A DNA stretch of 64,000 bases from DAORHV01 sp964434575 (lineage in GTDB: Bacteria > Patescibacteriota > Gracilibacteria > Peribacterales > Peribacteraceae). Every line of letters begins with the position of its first letter. Within the stretch, counting starts at the first letter, position 1. The stretch covers positions 58,060-122,059 of the forward strand of contig CAYSWB010000002.1 of the NCBI GenBank assembly GCA_964434575.1. The letters are read 5' to 3'. The notes beneath the pieces are model-generated. The model saw nothing but the letters and a program-made list of their open reading frames with translations. It was not told the origin of the DNA and did not search any database. Below are positions 23,901 to 32,487 of this stretch, one piece after another. A program made the position numbers and the translations under genes.

Positions 23901-24875
23901 TTAATCCCTTGTCAGAACCGTTCCGGCGCGCAGCATTTTCTCGGTCAGGTCGACCCCCTTCAACACGCAGCCTTCGTCGATGATGCAGCGCGTCAGGACG
24001 CAGTCCTCGATGTCCACGTCCCCGAACACGATGCAGTCTGTCAGCGTGGAGCCCCGGATGCTGGTCTTGGCCCCCACGGCCACGCCGCCGAGCAGTTTGC
24101 TGGACTCGTCCACGGTCGCCCGCTCGTCGATGAGGTGTTTGTCGGCCACCAGCTCCTGGTGGATGGCCATATAGGAGCCGAACGAGCCGATGTCTTTCCA
24201 GCGCTCGGCGAACACGTAGCAGTCCACCGGGATGCCCCGGCTGAGCAATTCCTCGAAGATGCCACCGACGTTGTCGGGCTTCTTCCGGGCGTATTCGCCC
24301 ACAATCGGCAGCACGGCCTTGGGCAGCACCCACCAGCCGGCAGAGACGCAGCTGGACTTGGGGTGTTGCGGCTTTTCCTCGAAGCCGGTCACGCGCCGCA
24401 GCAGGGTGCCGGGCTCCAGGTCCGGGTTGAATACCACCGTTCCGAACGCCTTGGCGCGGCTTCTGTCGCCCAGGTCATGGGCGGCGAGCAGCGGGTTGCC
24501 GCGGAACATGCTTACGAACGCCGCCAGGTCGCATTCGCAGTAGTTGTCTCCGGCCAGCAGGAGCACGTCGTCATCCACCTTCTCCTCCTCTATCCATTTG
24601 GCCAGCGCGCCGAGCGCGCCCAGCTTGTGGTCGTCGTGGCCGGTGTCCTCCACCGCGATCTCGATGTTTTTCGTTTTCTGCCCCTTGGCCCACCGGCGCA
24701 TGTCGTCCTCGAACGCGGCGTTGGTGCTGACGGTCACGCGCAAATCGTCCGGCACCGCGTCCACGACGTGGCTGAGGATGGGCTTTCCGGCCAGCGGCAG
24801 CAGCGGCTTGGCACGCTTCTCGGTGAGCGGCCACAGGCGTGTTGCGAATCCGCCGGCGAGGACGAAGCACTGCAT
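23901..24875 (-). CDS. Sugar-1-phosphate nucleotidyltransferase
   Basis: 324 residues. The N-terminal nucleotidyltransferase domain has the signature FVLAGGFATRLWPLT, KPLLPLAGKPIL and LLLAGDNYCECDL. VTGFEEKPQHP and WKDIGSFGSY match RmlA/GlmU-type enzymes. The C-terminal part from about residue 255 shows hexapeptide-like repeats (left-handed beta-helix: VAVGAKTSIRGSTLTDCIVF, then repeated I/V-D-E-C units). It supplies an activated sugar for polysaccharide or glycoconjugate synthesis; which sugar cannot be told. It lies near the polyprenyl glycosyl-1-phosphate-transferase-like gene. Confidence 0.88.
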   Translation of the reverse strand: MQCFVLAGGFATRLWPLTEKRAKPLLPLAGKPILSHVVDAVPDDLRVTVSTNAAFEDDMRRWAKGQKTKNIEIAVEDTGHDDHKLGALGALAKWIEEEKVDDDVLLLAGDNYCECDLAAFVSMFRGNPLLAAHDLGDRSRAKAFGTVVFNPDLEPGTLLRRVTGFEEKPQHPKSSCVSAGWWVLPKAVLPIVGEYARKKPDNVGGIFEELLSRGIPVDCYVFAERWKDIGSFGSYMAIHQELVADKHLIDERATVDESSKLLGGVAVGAKTSIRGSTLTDCIVFGDVDIEDCVLTRCIIDEGCVLKGVDLTEKMLRAGTVLTRD

Positions 24876-24895
24876 GAAATTAATTCAAGAACGAA

Positions 24896-25126
24896 CTAGG
24901 ACATCAAATACAGAATGAAATATCGAATTGCCGCGATAACAAAAGCCCAATGAGGCAGATTATGAAATATCGAAAGAAACAGTATTTCTTTCGAGTCAGT
25001 AGCTTTCACTAATTCCCGATGTTCGGGCTTCTCAAGGGTCTTTATAAAGTTTTTACTGTTGTCGAATAGCATCGCTACATGCAGGCACCCAATGGCCGCG
25101 AAGAAATAAAATTGAGCGTCAGTCAT
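24896..25126 (-). CDS. Small hypothetical membrane protein in an AT-rich patch
   Basis: 76 residues with a hydrophobic segment at each end (FYFFAAIGCLHVAMLF and WAFVIAAIRYFILYLM) and a charged middle. The stretch about 24880-25150 is visibly AT-rich compared with both neighbours and contains a 13-bp direct repeat (ATGAAATATCGAA at about 24913 and 24961). It looks like recently acquired DNA. No family is recognised. Confidence 0.55.
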   Translation of the reverse strand: MTDAQFYFFAAIGCLHVAMLFDNSKNFIKTLEKPEHRELVKATDSKEILFLSIFHNLPHWAFVIAAIRYFILYLMS

Positions 25127-25151
25127 ATTATTGAAAGGCGAACGAGTATTT

Positions 25152-25925
25152 TCAGTGTCTCACCATGGTGACGGGTTGTCCCTCGATGTATTCCACTTCC
25201 TCGTTCACACCCACGATGCCGAGCACCGACGGCAGCAGCATGTAGGTGATGCCGCGCTGGCGGCACAGGCTCAAGAGGTTGATGGTGTGTTCCAGGTCGG
25301 CGCACTGCAGCAGATGCGTGATCTTCTTCTCCTTCACCACGTCTTCGAGCTTGTTCAGCTTGCCGCGCACGGGCACGCCGGCCACGTCGGCCATGGACGT
25401 CCCTTGGCTGTCGAGCACGGCCACCGGCTTGAACGGCGACTGGCGGTCTTCCAGCAACCGGATCACGCGTTCGGCGTCGCGGTTGGCGCCGATGACCAGC
25501 AGCGGATACGCGGGCGGGTTCTTGCGCAGCAGGCGGCGCTGCCATTGGTCGAAGGCGGCGTGCCATACCACGGTGAACAGCAGGTGCGCGGCGCCGGCGT
25601 ACACCAGCAGCTTGCGGCTGAAGAAGGTGTTGTAGACGAAGTAGTAGGCGAGCGTGAACAGCGCCAGCGCGAACACGCACGAGAACAGGATATGGCACAG
25701 GTTGCGCGCACCGGTCTGCACGCGGGCCAGGCGGAAGATACCCAGGAACAGCATCACGCCCAGCCACAGCGGGGCCACCAGCAGGACGACGTGCAGGTAT
25801 TTGTCGATGGGGAAGTCGGTGGACAAGATGAGCCCCACGCGCAGGAAGTACGCCGCCACGTAGGCGCCGAGCATCAGCACCACGTCGGTCACGAGCCACA
25901 CGATCAACAGAGCCATCCGGCGCAT
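25152..25925 (-). CDS. Polyprenyl glycosyl-1-phosphate transferase-like protein lacking the transferase domain
   Basis: 257 residues: four hydrophobic helices in the first ~130 residues, then a Rossmann-like domain (YPLLVIGANRDAERVIRLLE, VAVLDSQGTSMADVAGVPV, THLLQCADLEH). This is the N-terminal half of WbaP/EpsE-type initiating sugar transferases. The usual C-terminal bacterial sugar transferase domain is missing: the frame stops right after the GQPVTMVRH segment, and an AT-rich patch follows. It may be a truncated gene or a stand-alone membrane domain. Start ATG 25923-25925, with TATGCT exactly 6 nt upstream (leaderless). Confidence 0.72.
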   Translation of the reverse strand: MRRMALLIVWLVTDVVLMLGAYVAAYFLRVGLILSTDFPIDKYLHVVLLVAPLWLGVMLFLGIFRLARVQTGARNLCHILFSCVFALALFTLAYYFVYNTFFSRKLLVYAGAAHLLFTVVWHAAFDQWQRRLLRKNPPAYPLLVIGANRDAERVIRLLEDRQSPFKPVAVLDSQGTSMADVAGVPVRGKLNKLEDVVKEKKITHLLQCADLEHTINLLSLCRQRGITYMLLPSVLGIVGVNEEVEYIEGQPVTMVRH

Positions 25926-25962
25926 GCCGGCAGCATACAGCACCGCGCCCGCGGCGTCCTCT

Positions 25963-26805
25963 TTAGTTCAGCCAAGTGTACGGCAGCTTGGTCACGTCCC
26001 ACGGCTCCTTCTTGCCGCGCGTGAATTTGCCGGAGGCCAGCGTCTTGGGGATGGCGGGGGAGAGGTTCTTCTCGAACCAGGCGTACTTGGCGGCGATGGC
26101 TTTGTTGCCCTTGGCCAGGCGGGCGAACTCCTTCTTCTGCAAGACGTAGAACGCGTAGCTTTCGGCGAAGTCCTCGAACGGGTCGCTCATGGCGTAGCCC
26201 GACACGAAGTCGGCCTTGGAGGTCTTGGGCTTGCGCTCGGTCGCCGAGTTCCAGGAGATGCGGTAGTAGGCGACGCTGGGATCATTGGCGTAGATGGGCT
26301 CGTTGCCGTCGAAGAACTCGGTCATGCCGGCGCTGGGGGTGCCGCGGAATCCGCCCAAGTCCGTCACGTGGCCGCACTCATGGATAAGCAGGGCGCGGAA
26401 CTCCACGTCCGGCACCTGACCGGTGATGATGATGGTGTCGGCGCCGCCGAGGCCGCGGTTGCGGGGGTTGAGTTCGTAGTTCACGTAGAAGGTGCGCAGG
26501 TTGTCCCGGCACTGCGCGGGGAGCGAGCGCAGAGTGTTGTCGGCCAGCAGGCGGTGCTCCTCGTCGATATCGGGCTGATCGACCACCGGCAGCAATCCGG
26601 AGGCGGAAGAGTGGCGCTTTGGCGCGACTTTCTTGCCCGTCTGGTCCGCGGCCTCGTGCAAACCGGCCTGCTGAGTACTTGCGGAGGCCTGGAAGCCTGG
26701 TACGATACGCGCGGTTACCGTCGAGAAAGACGGTACTACCAGCAGCACCAGGGCTGCGTAAGCGAGGATCGCAAGCTTGCGGTTAACGGGCATTTGGAAA
26801 CGCAT
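25963..26805 (-). CDS. Secreted putative zinc metallopeptidase (HECGH)
   Basis: 280 residues with an N-terminal signal or anchor helix (residues 9-30), a low-complexity linker and a domain holding LLIHECGHVTDLGG (HExxH at 142-146). PFEDFAESYAFYV further on could supply the third ligand (gluzincin-like E or D). It is probably anchored outside the cytoplasm. Substrate unknown. It is divergent from the RlmD-like gene; minus-strand TATAGT and TATAAA hexamers overlap the plus-strand promoter at about 26836-26850. Confidence 0.75.
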   Translation of the reverse strand: MRFQMPVNRKLAILAYAALVLLVVPSFSTVTARIVPGFQASASTQQAGLHEAADQTGKKVAPKRHSSASGLLPVVDQPDIDEEHRLLADNTLRSLPAQCRDNLRTFYVNYELNPRNRGLGGADTIIITGQVPDVEFRALLIHECGHVTDLGGFRGTPSAGMTEFFDGNEPIYANDPSVAYYRISWNSATERKPKTSKADFVSGYAMSDPFEDFAESYAFYVLQKKEFARLAKGNKAIAAKYAWFEKNLSPAIPKTLASGKFTRGKKEPWDVTKLPYTWLN

Positions 26806-26856
26806 GGAGGAAGCAAAAAACCTGAAAGTAGCACTTTATACTATATTGTCCTGTAA

Positions 26857-28332
26857 ATGTCAACTGTCACCGGATCCTCCGGTATCCACCCTGGACAGCA
26901 GCATGTCCTGACCATCGAGAAGTTTGCCCACGGCGGCGCGGGTTTTGCCACGCTCAACGGCATGCCCGTGTTCGTGTCCGGCGCCATCCCTGGCCAGAAG
27001 GTCAACGTGGTCATCACCAAGTGCAAAGACACCTTCGCCGAAGCCAAGGTGGAGAAAGTGCTGCTGCGGTCCAAGGACGAGATCATGGCCAAGTGCCCGC
27101 ATTTCGGCACCTGTGGCGGCTGCGTGTGGCAGAACCTGGCCTACAACAAGCAGCTGCAATATAAGGAAGACATCGTTCGCGAGACGCTGGAGCATCTCAC
27201 GCCGGCCGACGCCGCCGTCCGCAAGCAACTGCCGGGCCGCGTGCTGAAGATCGTTCCCAGCCCGCAGGTCTTCAACTATCGCAACAAGCTCGAACTCACG
27301 TTCGGGTACGCCAACATGCGCGTGGAAGAGCGCCCGCCCAAGACTCCGGGCGGCAAACCCCAGCGCATCCATTTTGACGAGAACCCGGGCATCGGATTCC
27401 ACATGGCCAAGGAGTGGTCCACCATCCTGCCGATCACCGAGTGCCACCTGTACGACGAGCAGCTGCCCCAGCTGCTAGCCGACGTGAACCGGTTCATGCG
27501 CGAGACCGGTTTGCCTGTCTACAACCCCAAGACGCACCGCGGCATGCTCCGCAACCTGATCCTGCGCCGCGGCGTGCACACCAACGAGCACATGATCTGT
27601 TTCGTGGTCCAGGCGCGGAAGAAGGAGCTGGAGCCGCTGTTCCAGAAGTTCATGCGCTTCGCCGGACGCCCCAATCTGAAGTCCCTCCTCATCGTCGAGC
27701 ACTTCGGCCTGAACGACAAACCCGAAGCGCCCAAGATCCACAACTTGGTCGGCGACCCGTGGATCCGCGAGCGCCTGTTCGACCTGACGTTCGACATCTC
27801 GCCGTTCTCGTTCTTCCAGACCAACACGCTGGCGACCGAGAAGCTGTACGCCGCCGTGGCTGCCGCCGCGGACTTGTCCGGCCGCGACACGGTGCTGGAC
27901 GCGTACTGCGGCATGGGCACGATTGGCCAGTACCTCGCCCGCTTCTGCGAGAAGGTGGTCGGCATCGAGTCGCACCCGTCGGCCATCGAGGACGCGCTGA
28001 AGAGCGCCGGCCGCAACCGCATCGGCAACATCAGCTTCTACAAGGGCCGCGCCGAGCAGGTGCTGCACACCCAGCTGAAGCCGGGCGGCAAGTACAAGTT
28101 CAACTGCATCGTGGTCGATCCGCCGCGCGTGGGTTTGCATCCGCAAGCGCTGGAGTCGGTCATCACCCACCGCCCCGAGAAGATCGTGTACGTCTCCTGC
28201 AACGCCGCGACGTTCGCCCGTGATCTCGGCGAGCTGCTGAAGAACGGTTACGAACTGCGCAACGTGCAGCCGGTGGACATGTTTCCGCACACGGCGCACA
28301 TCGAACTGGTAGCTCAATTGCATAGGAAGTAG
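26857..28332 (+). CDS. 23S rRNA (uracil-C5)-methyltransferase, RlmD/RumA-like
   Basis: 491 residues. An N-terminal TRAM domain (IEKFAHGGAGFATLNG) is followed by an iron-sulfur site (CPHFGTCGGCVWQNL) and a SAM-dependent methyltransferase domain: DAYCGMGTIGQYLA, CIVVDPPRVGLHP and the catalytic cysteine region YVSCNAATFARD, ending FPHTAHIELVAQL. It methylates C5 of a uridine in rRNA (U1939 in E. coli RlmD) or tRNA; the exact target cannot be read from sequence. TATATT lies 9 nt before the ATG. Confidence 0.92.
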   Translation: MSTVTGSSGIHPGQQHVLTIEKFAHGGAGFATLNGMPVFVSGAIPGQKVNVVITKCKDTFAEAKVEKVLLRSKDEIMAKCPHFGTCGGCVWQNLAYNKQLQYKEDIVRETLEHLTPADAAVRKQLPGRVLKIVPSPQVFNYRNKLELTFGYANMRVEERPPKTPGGKPQRIHFDENPGIGFHMAKEWSTILPITECHLYDEQLPQLLADVNRFMRETGLPVYNPKTHRGMLRNLILRRGVHTNEHMICFVVQARKKELEPLFQKFMRFAGRPNLKSLLIVEHFGLNDKPEAPKIHNLVGDPWIRERLFDLTFDISPFSFFQTNTLATEKLYAAVAAAADLSGRDTVLDAYCGMGTIGQYLARFCEKVVGIESHPSAIEDALKSAGRNRIGNISFYKGRAEQVLHTQLKPGGKYKFNCIVVDPPRVGLHPQALESVITHRPEKIVYVSCNAATFARDLGELLKNGYELRNVQPVDMFPHTAHIELVAQLHRK

Positions 28333-28339
28333 ACGGCGA

Positions 28340-28430
28340 GACTCCTTGGACTCCTAGCAATCTGCTGATTGCTGACTCCAAGACTCCGCTATTTTTTATG
28401 GAGTCAGTGAGTCCTGGAGTCCAAGGAGTC
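28340..28430. repeat. GAGTC-rich multi-stem inverted repeat
   Basis: A perfect 15-bp inverted repeat (28340-28354 with 28416-28430) encloses two further hairpins: AGCAATC/GATTGCT (28356-28373) and TGACTCC/GGAGTCA (28373-28406). RNA or DNA here could form a three-way junction. It lies between the RlmD-like gene and rlmH and may act as a terminator or processing signal. Related elements are at 57311-57348 and 58208-58224. Confidence 0.75.
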
Positions 28431-28480
28431 CGCTCAGAACTATCTTGGCCGCCGCTTCCCTTCGTCGTACCCTAATCCTC

Positions 28481-28924
28481 GTGCACCGCATCGCACTCGT
28501 CACCGTCGGCAAGATCAAAACGTCCTGGATCAAGGAAGGTTGCGAGGAATATGCCGGACGCCTGGAGCACTTGTGCGATTTCCGGCCCAAGGTGCTGACG
28601 GCCGGACGGGCCGAAGAAGAAGACGAGCGCATCCAGGCCGCCATCGAGAAGGCGGAAGGCAAGGTGGTGCTCTTGGATGAGCGCGGCCGGGAGATGGACT
28701 CCACGCAGTTCGCCGGCTGGCTGGGTTTGCACAAAGACCGCGGCACGCCCGTCACGTTCGTCATCGGCGGGGCGTACGGTTTCTCCGACGCGCTGCGCGC
28801 CAAGCGCCTCGACAGCATCGCGCTGTCCGGCATGACGTTCACGCATGAAATGGCGCAGCTCGTGTTCTTGGAACAGCTCTACCGCGCCCACGGCATCCTG
28901 GCCGGGAGCGGGTATCACCACTAG
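28481..28924 (+). CDS. rlmH: 23S rRNA pseudouridine-1915 N3-methyltransferase
   Basis: SPOUT-family methyltransferase acting on the assembled 70S ribosome. 147 residues with IALVTVGKIK, VVLLDERGREMDS, TFVIGGAYGFSDALR, LSGMTFTHEMAQLVFLEQLYRA and the C-terminal AGSGYHH. The start is taken as GTG 28481, since TACCCT ends 7 nt upstream, rather than a TTG 36 nt earlier. Its 3' end overlaps the convergent PH-domain gene by 4 nt. Confidence 0.93.
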   Translation: MHRIALVTVGKIKTSWIKEGCEEYAGRLEHLCDFRPKVLTAGRAEEEDERIQAAIEKAEGKVVLLDERGREMDSTQFAGWLGLHKDRGTPVTFVIGGAYGFSDALRAKRLDSIALSGMTFTHEMAQLVFLEQLYRAHGILAGSGYHH

Positions 28925-29511
28925 ATCCCAGGAGTCACGTTCGGTGGCGTCGTCGGGTGCGCCTGCTTGTATTCACGGCGTCGCTGGAAACCGGACACCG
29001 CGTCGGCGATGGTGTCGGCGACATGGTCGGCTTTGGGGATGTACGTGAGGGTGATGGCGTCGCCCACGCCTTCCTTCAGGCTGAAGTGCAGGCGGCCGAA
29101 CGGGAACAGGTTCAAAAGCTGTGTCTCGGCCTCCACGCTGGCGAAGTTCTCCATGTTGATCTGCTTGATGCGCTGCTTGAAGATCGACGACTGGTCCACG
29201 ATCACCACTTTGTCCTTGGTGACTTCCACGAAGTCGTACTTCCAGTCGATGTAGTCCTTGAGCATCGGCCAGAACACGAACGCCAGCAGCAGGATGAGCG
29301 TCGGCCACAGCACCCATGGGAGCGGGGCGGGGGTGAATTCGTAGACCGCAACGGCGATCGCCACGAGCACGGCGCCGGTGATCACCTCGCGCATGGTGGC
29401 CAGGACGAACCGAAGCCAGTGGTACCGGATCATCAAGACGTGTTCATCTTCGTTATCGATGAAGCGCTTCCGGATTTTCTCGATGTCGGTTTCCAGCGCG
29501 AAGATCTGCAT
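28921..29511 (-). CDS. Membrane protein with bacterial PH domain
   Basis: 196 residues. Two hydrophobic helices (about residues 30-85, including TGAVLVAIAVAVYEF and PTLILLLAFVFWPML) are followed by a YdbS/bPH2-like beta domain (YDFVEVTKDKVVIVDQSSIF, INMENFASVEAE). Function is unknown for this family. The start is supported by TATCAT exactly 6 nt upstream on the minus strand. Confidence 0.75.
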   Translation of the reverse strand: MQIFALETDIEKIRKRFIDNEDEHVLMIRYHWLRFVLATMREVITGAVLVAIAVAVYEFTPAPLPWVLWPTLILLLAFVFWPMLKDYIDWKYDFVEVTKDKVVIVDQSSIFKQRIKQINMENFASVEAETQLLNLFPFGRLHFSLKEGVGDAITLTYIPKADHVADTIADAVSGFQRRREYKQAHPTTPPNVTPGI

Positions 29512-29538
29512 GCGCGCATGATACAGGATCGACGTGCG

Positions 29539-31008
29539 TCATGCTTTTCCCACCGTTTCCTTCCACGACGCGATCATGGCCTTGCGCTTGGCCGGAGTCA
29601 TCTTGGGCCGGAACTCGCGGTCGGGCTTCCAGCTTTTGCGGATGTCATCCATCGATGTCCAGAAGCCCGCGCCCAATCCGGCAGCGAATACAGCACCCAG
29701 TGCGGTGGTTTCCGTGAACTCCGGCCGCCTCAACGGCACCCCCAAGAGGTCGGCTTGGATCTGCATGAGGAGCGCGTTCATGGACGCGCCGCCGTCGACG
29801 TTCAGCGATTTCAGCGGCTTGCGCAGATCCTTGTGCATGGCTGCGAGCACGTCGGAGACTTGGAGCGCGATGCCTTCCAGCGTGGCACGGGCGATATGTG
29901 CGGCGGTCGTGCCGCGCGTGATCCCGGAAATGCTACCGCGTGCGTGCGGATTCCAGTGCGGGGCACCCAGTCCGGTGAACGCCGGCACCATCGTCACGCC
30001 GCCGCTGTCGGGTACGGACTTCGCCAGAGCTTCCACGTCGGATACCTTCTTGATGATTCCCAGTCCGTCGCGCAGCCACTGCACCGCCGCGCCCGCCACG
30101 AACGTGCTGCCTTCCAGCGCGTAGGCGGTCTTGCCGTGCATGCGCCATGCCACGGTCGTGAGCAACTTGTTTTTGCTCGGGACGGGTCTGGTTCCGCTGT
30201 GCATCAACAGGAAGGCGCCCGTGCCATACGTGCACTTGGCCATGCCGGCCTCGGTACAGGCCTGGCCCAGCAGCGCCGCCTGCTGGTCTCCCAGCATGCC
30301 GGTGATAGGGATGCCGTCGGGGAGCCCCGGCACGCCGCGCGTGACGCCGAAGTGTCCGGCCGAGTCGCGCACCTCCGGCCAGATGTCGGCCGGGATGCCC
30401 AGCAGCTTGCAGAGCGCCGGGTCGAACCGCGTACCATCCAACGCGAAGCACAGCGTCCGCGAGGCGTTGCTCGGTTCGGTGGCGTGCTCCACGCCGTCGG
30501 TCAGCTTGTTGAGGAGCCAGCTGTCGATGGTGCCGACGGCCAGGCGCTCATTCGCGTGCGCGGCCTTCACGGCAGGGTCGTTCTTGAGTGCCCAAGCCAC
30601 CTTGGTGCCGGAGAAGTAGGGGTCCAGCAGCAGGCCGGTTTTTTTGCGGATGGATGGCTCATGCCCTTTCTTGTTCAGCGAGACGCACAGGTCCGCGGTG
30701 CGCCTGTCCTGCCACACGATGGCGCGACGGAGCGACTTGCCGGTGGCGCGGTCCCAGAAACACACCGTCTCGCGCTGATTCGTGATCCCGATGGCGTCGA
30801 TGTCCGGGTTGCCGGCTTGTTCCACCGCGAGAGCCACGGCGTCGCAAACAGATGTCCAGATGTCGTCCGTGTCGTGCTCCACCCAGCCGGGCTGCGGGAA
30901 ATGCTGCCGGAATTCCACCGTCGCCTTCGCCATGCATTGCAAGTTTTCATCCACCACCAACGCTGTCGTGCCGGTGGTGCCTTGGTCGATTGCGAGGATG
31001 CGGCGCAT
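29539..31008 (-). CDS. glpK: Glycerol kinase
   Basis: ATP-dependent phosphorylation of glycerol to sn-glycerol-3-phosphate. 489 residues of the FGGY family: ILAIDQGTTGTTALVV, GITNQRETVCFWDR, IVWQDRRTADLC, GMLGDQQAALLGQ, KCTYGTGAFLLMHSG, VPAFTGLGAPHWNPHARG and LNVDGGASMNALLMQ. ATG 31006-31008 is preferred to an in-frame TTG two codons earlier. No glpF or glpD lies next to it, so the glycerol-3-phosphate probably feeds lipid synthesis (inference). Confidence 0.96.
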   Translation of the reverse strand: MRRILAIDQGTTGTTALVVDENLQCMAKATVEFRQHFPQPGWVEHDTDDIWTSVCDAVALAVEQAGNPDIDAIGITNQRETVCFWDRATGKSLRRAIVWQDRRTADLCVSLNKKGHEPSIRKKTGLLLDPYFSGTKVAWALKNDPAVKAAHANERLAVGTIDSWLLNKLTDGVEHATEPSNASRTLCFALDGTRFDPALCKLLGIPADIWPEVRDSAGHFGVTRGVPGLPDGIPITGMLGDQQAALLGQACTEAGMAKCTYGTGAFLLMHSGTRPVPSKNKLLTTVAWRMHGKTAYALEGSTFVAGAAVQWLRDGLGIIKKVSDVEALAKSVPDSGGVTMVPAFTGLGAPHWNPHARGSISGITRGTTAAHIARATLEGIALQVSDVLAAMHKDLRKPLKSLNVDGGASMNALLMQIQADLLGVPLRRPEFTETTALGAVFAAGLGAGFWTSMDDIRKSWKPDREFRPKMTPAKRKAMIASWKETVGKA

Positions 31009-31026
31009 ATCCAATGCACCACCGTA

Positions 31027-31173
31027 TCAGGGCCGGATGTGCATGACCAGGTGCACGGCGTTCACCTGCGTGGCGGACGGAACGTGGTGGTTGGAGTAGA
31101 TCGCCACGTTGGCGGCGATGATCACGAGCGCGCTGGCCAGCGAAATGCCGATGGTGCGGAACGTGGATTGCAT
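31027..31173 (-). CDS. Small single-span membrane protein
   Basis: 48 residues: one hydrophobic helix (IGISLASALVIIAANVAIY) followed by a short His-containing tail. A minus-strand -10-like TACGGT ends exactly 6 nt before the ATG (31171-31173), matching the leaderless pattern of the neighbours, and the stop lies 18 nt upstream of glpK. No family recognised. Confidence 0.5.
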   Translation of the reverse strand: MQSTFRTIGISLASALVIIAANVAIYSNHHVPSATQVNAVHLVMHIRP

Positions 31174-31263
31174 GCCGCCACCGTACGCGCGGCGGATTAA
31201 GAGCGTTATAAGAAGCCGTTCTTCTGGCTGAAGAAAGCCGAAAATGCTATACTTACCGGATAC

Positions 31264-32448
31264 ATGAACACCAATCACGACGTCCCAGACGAAGGCGAAG
31301 AAGCCGAGCCCCTGCCCGTTCCCGTGGCGCTGGAGGCCGGCCATCACGATGCCATCGCCAGCCTTGCGGCGCGGTACCGCGACGTGCTCGATCCGCAAGC
31401 CGCACCTCCGGACAAGAGCAGCCGGCCCCACGCCACGCCGCCGGAGCTGTTGCCGCTGGCCGAGCGGTTCGTCGCCACCTCGGAGTCCGGCATCGTGTTC
31501 GAACGAGCGGATGCTTTCGGCCTGTTGTTTTCCTACCAAGGCGACGAGTACGGCGACAACCGCGAATTCTTCACCGAACGCCTGCGTGCCGAAGTCCAGG
31601 CGCTGGGCATCGGTGAGGTGGAACACGTGACGTTCCGGGGCGGACTGACGTTCCGCATCGCGCTGGCGGAAGGCGGCTACACGCATTGGTTTTTCCATCC
31701 CAGTCAGCAGCAAGCGAACGCCAGGCGCTTCTTCGCGGAAGCCGGCGGACTGCGTGCATTCGATGCGTACCGCCTGTCATTTCACGAAAACATGGAGGGC
31801 GGCGGACACTACACCTACTGGCAGCCGCCCGATGCGCCGCCGCTCCTGGATGTCCTGCAGGCGCGCGGCGCGACGCTGAACACGGAAGTGGAAGACGGCA
31901 GCGCGTTTTCGATCGAGTTCACCGATGGCGAGCCGGTCGTGTTCAACGCCATGCCGCACGATCCCCGGATCTTCGCCGAGCAGGCCCGGCAGGAGTTCCT
32001 CGGGCTGCAGGCCCGCGCCAACCTCATTCGCAGCCGTCTGCCGCCCGTGCCGCCGGGCATGATCCGCGTTTTCCGCGGCATCGTGGGCGAATACCGGGCG
32101 AATACGGAGCTCACGCCGGCCGAAGCCGAGGAGTTCGAGGGCATGCGTAGCAATATCGAAGCGGTGGATACCGAGGCGCTCCGCACGCGGTTCGGTGAAC
32201 TGTTCCGCCGCTCCCGCGGCGAAATGGGTACGCCCGATTTGGACGGCGTGTTGAGCGGCGGGTACGCCACCGGGCCGGATGCCACGCTGTTGTACGCAGA
32301 CATGACCGTCGAAGATTTTGAGGAGCACCGCGACAAGTTTGCGCCGTCGAGCGTTCTCAGCGGGTACTGTACGTTCCCGCCGGGCTCCGTCGCCTGGAAT
32401 GCGGTCCGGCTAGCCGACATGCAAGCCGGCGACGGAGCTGTTTCATGA
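31264..32448 (+). CDS. Hypothetical protein, 394 residues
   Basis: No family recognised. The acidic N-terminus is followed by two regions with alternating beta/alpha character; no signal peptide or membrane span is seen, so it is probably cytoplasmic. Aromatic segments such as GGYTHWFFHPSQQQANARRF and GGGHYTYWQPPDAPPLLDVL stand out. An extended -10 (TGCTATACT) lies 10 nt before the ATG. It stands alone ahead of the class V aminotransferase gene, with its own promoter. Confidence 0.7.
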   Translation: MNTNHDVPDEGEEAEPLPVPVALEAGHHDAIASLAARYRDVLDPQAAPPDKSSRPHATPPELLPLAERFVATSESGIVFERADAFGLLFSYQGDEYGDNREFFTERLRAEVQALGIGEVEHVTFRGGLTFRIALAEGGYTHWFFHPSQQQANARRFFAEAGGLRAFDAYRLSFHENMEGGGHYTYWQPPDAPPLLDVLQARGATLNTEVEDGSAFSIEFTDGEPVVFNAMPHDPRIFAEQARQEFLGLQARANLIRSRLPPVPPGMIRVFRGIVGEYRANTELTPAEAEEFEGMRSNIEAVDTEALRTRFGELFRRSRGEMGTPDLDGVLSGGYATGPDATLLYADMTVEDFEEHRDKFAPSSVLSGYCTFPPGSVAWNAVRLADMQAGDGAVS

Positions 32449-32487
32449 TGCGGACACATTCTTGCAGTCGTGGCATACTGATTGTGG

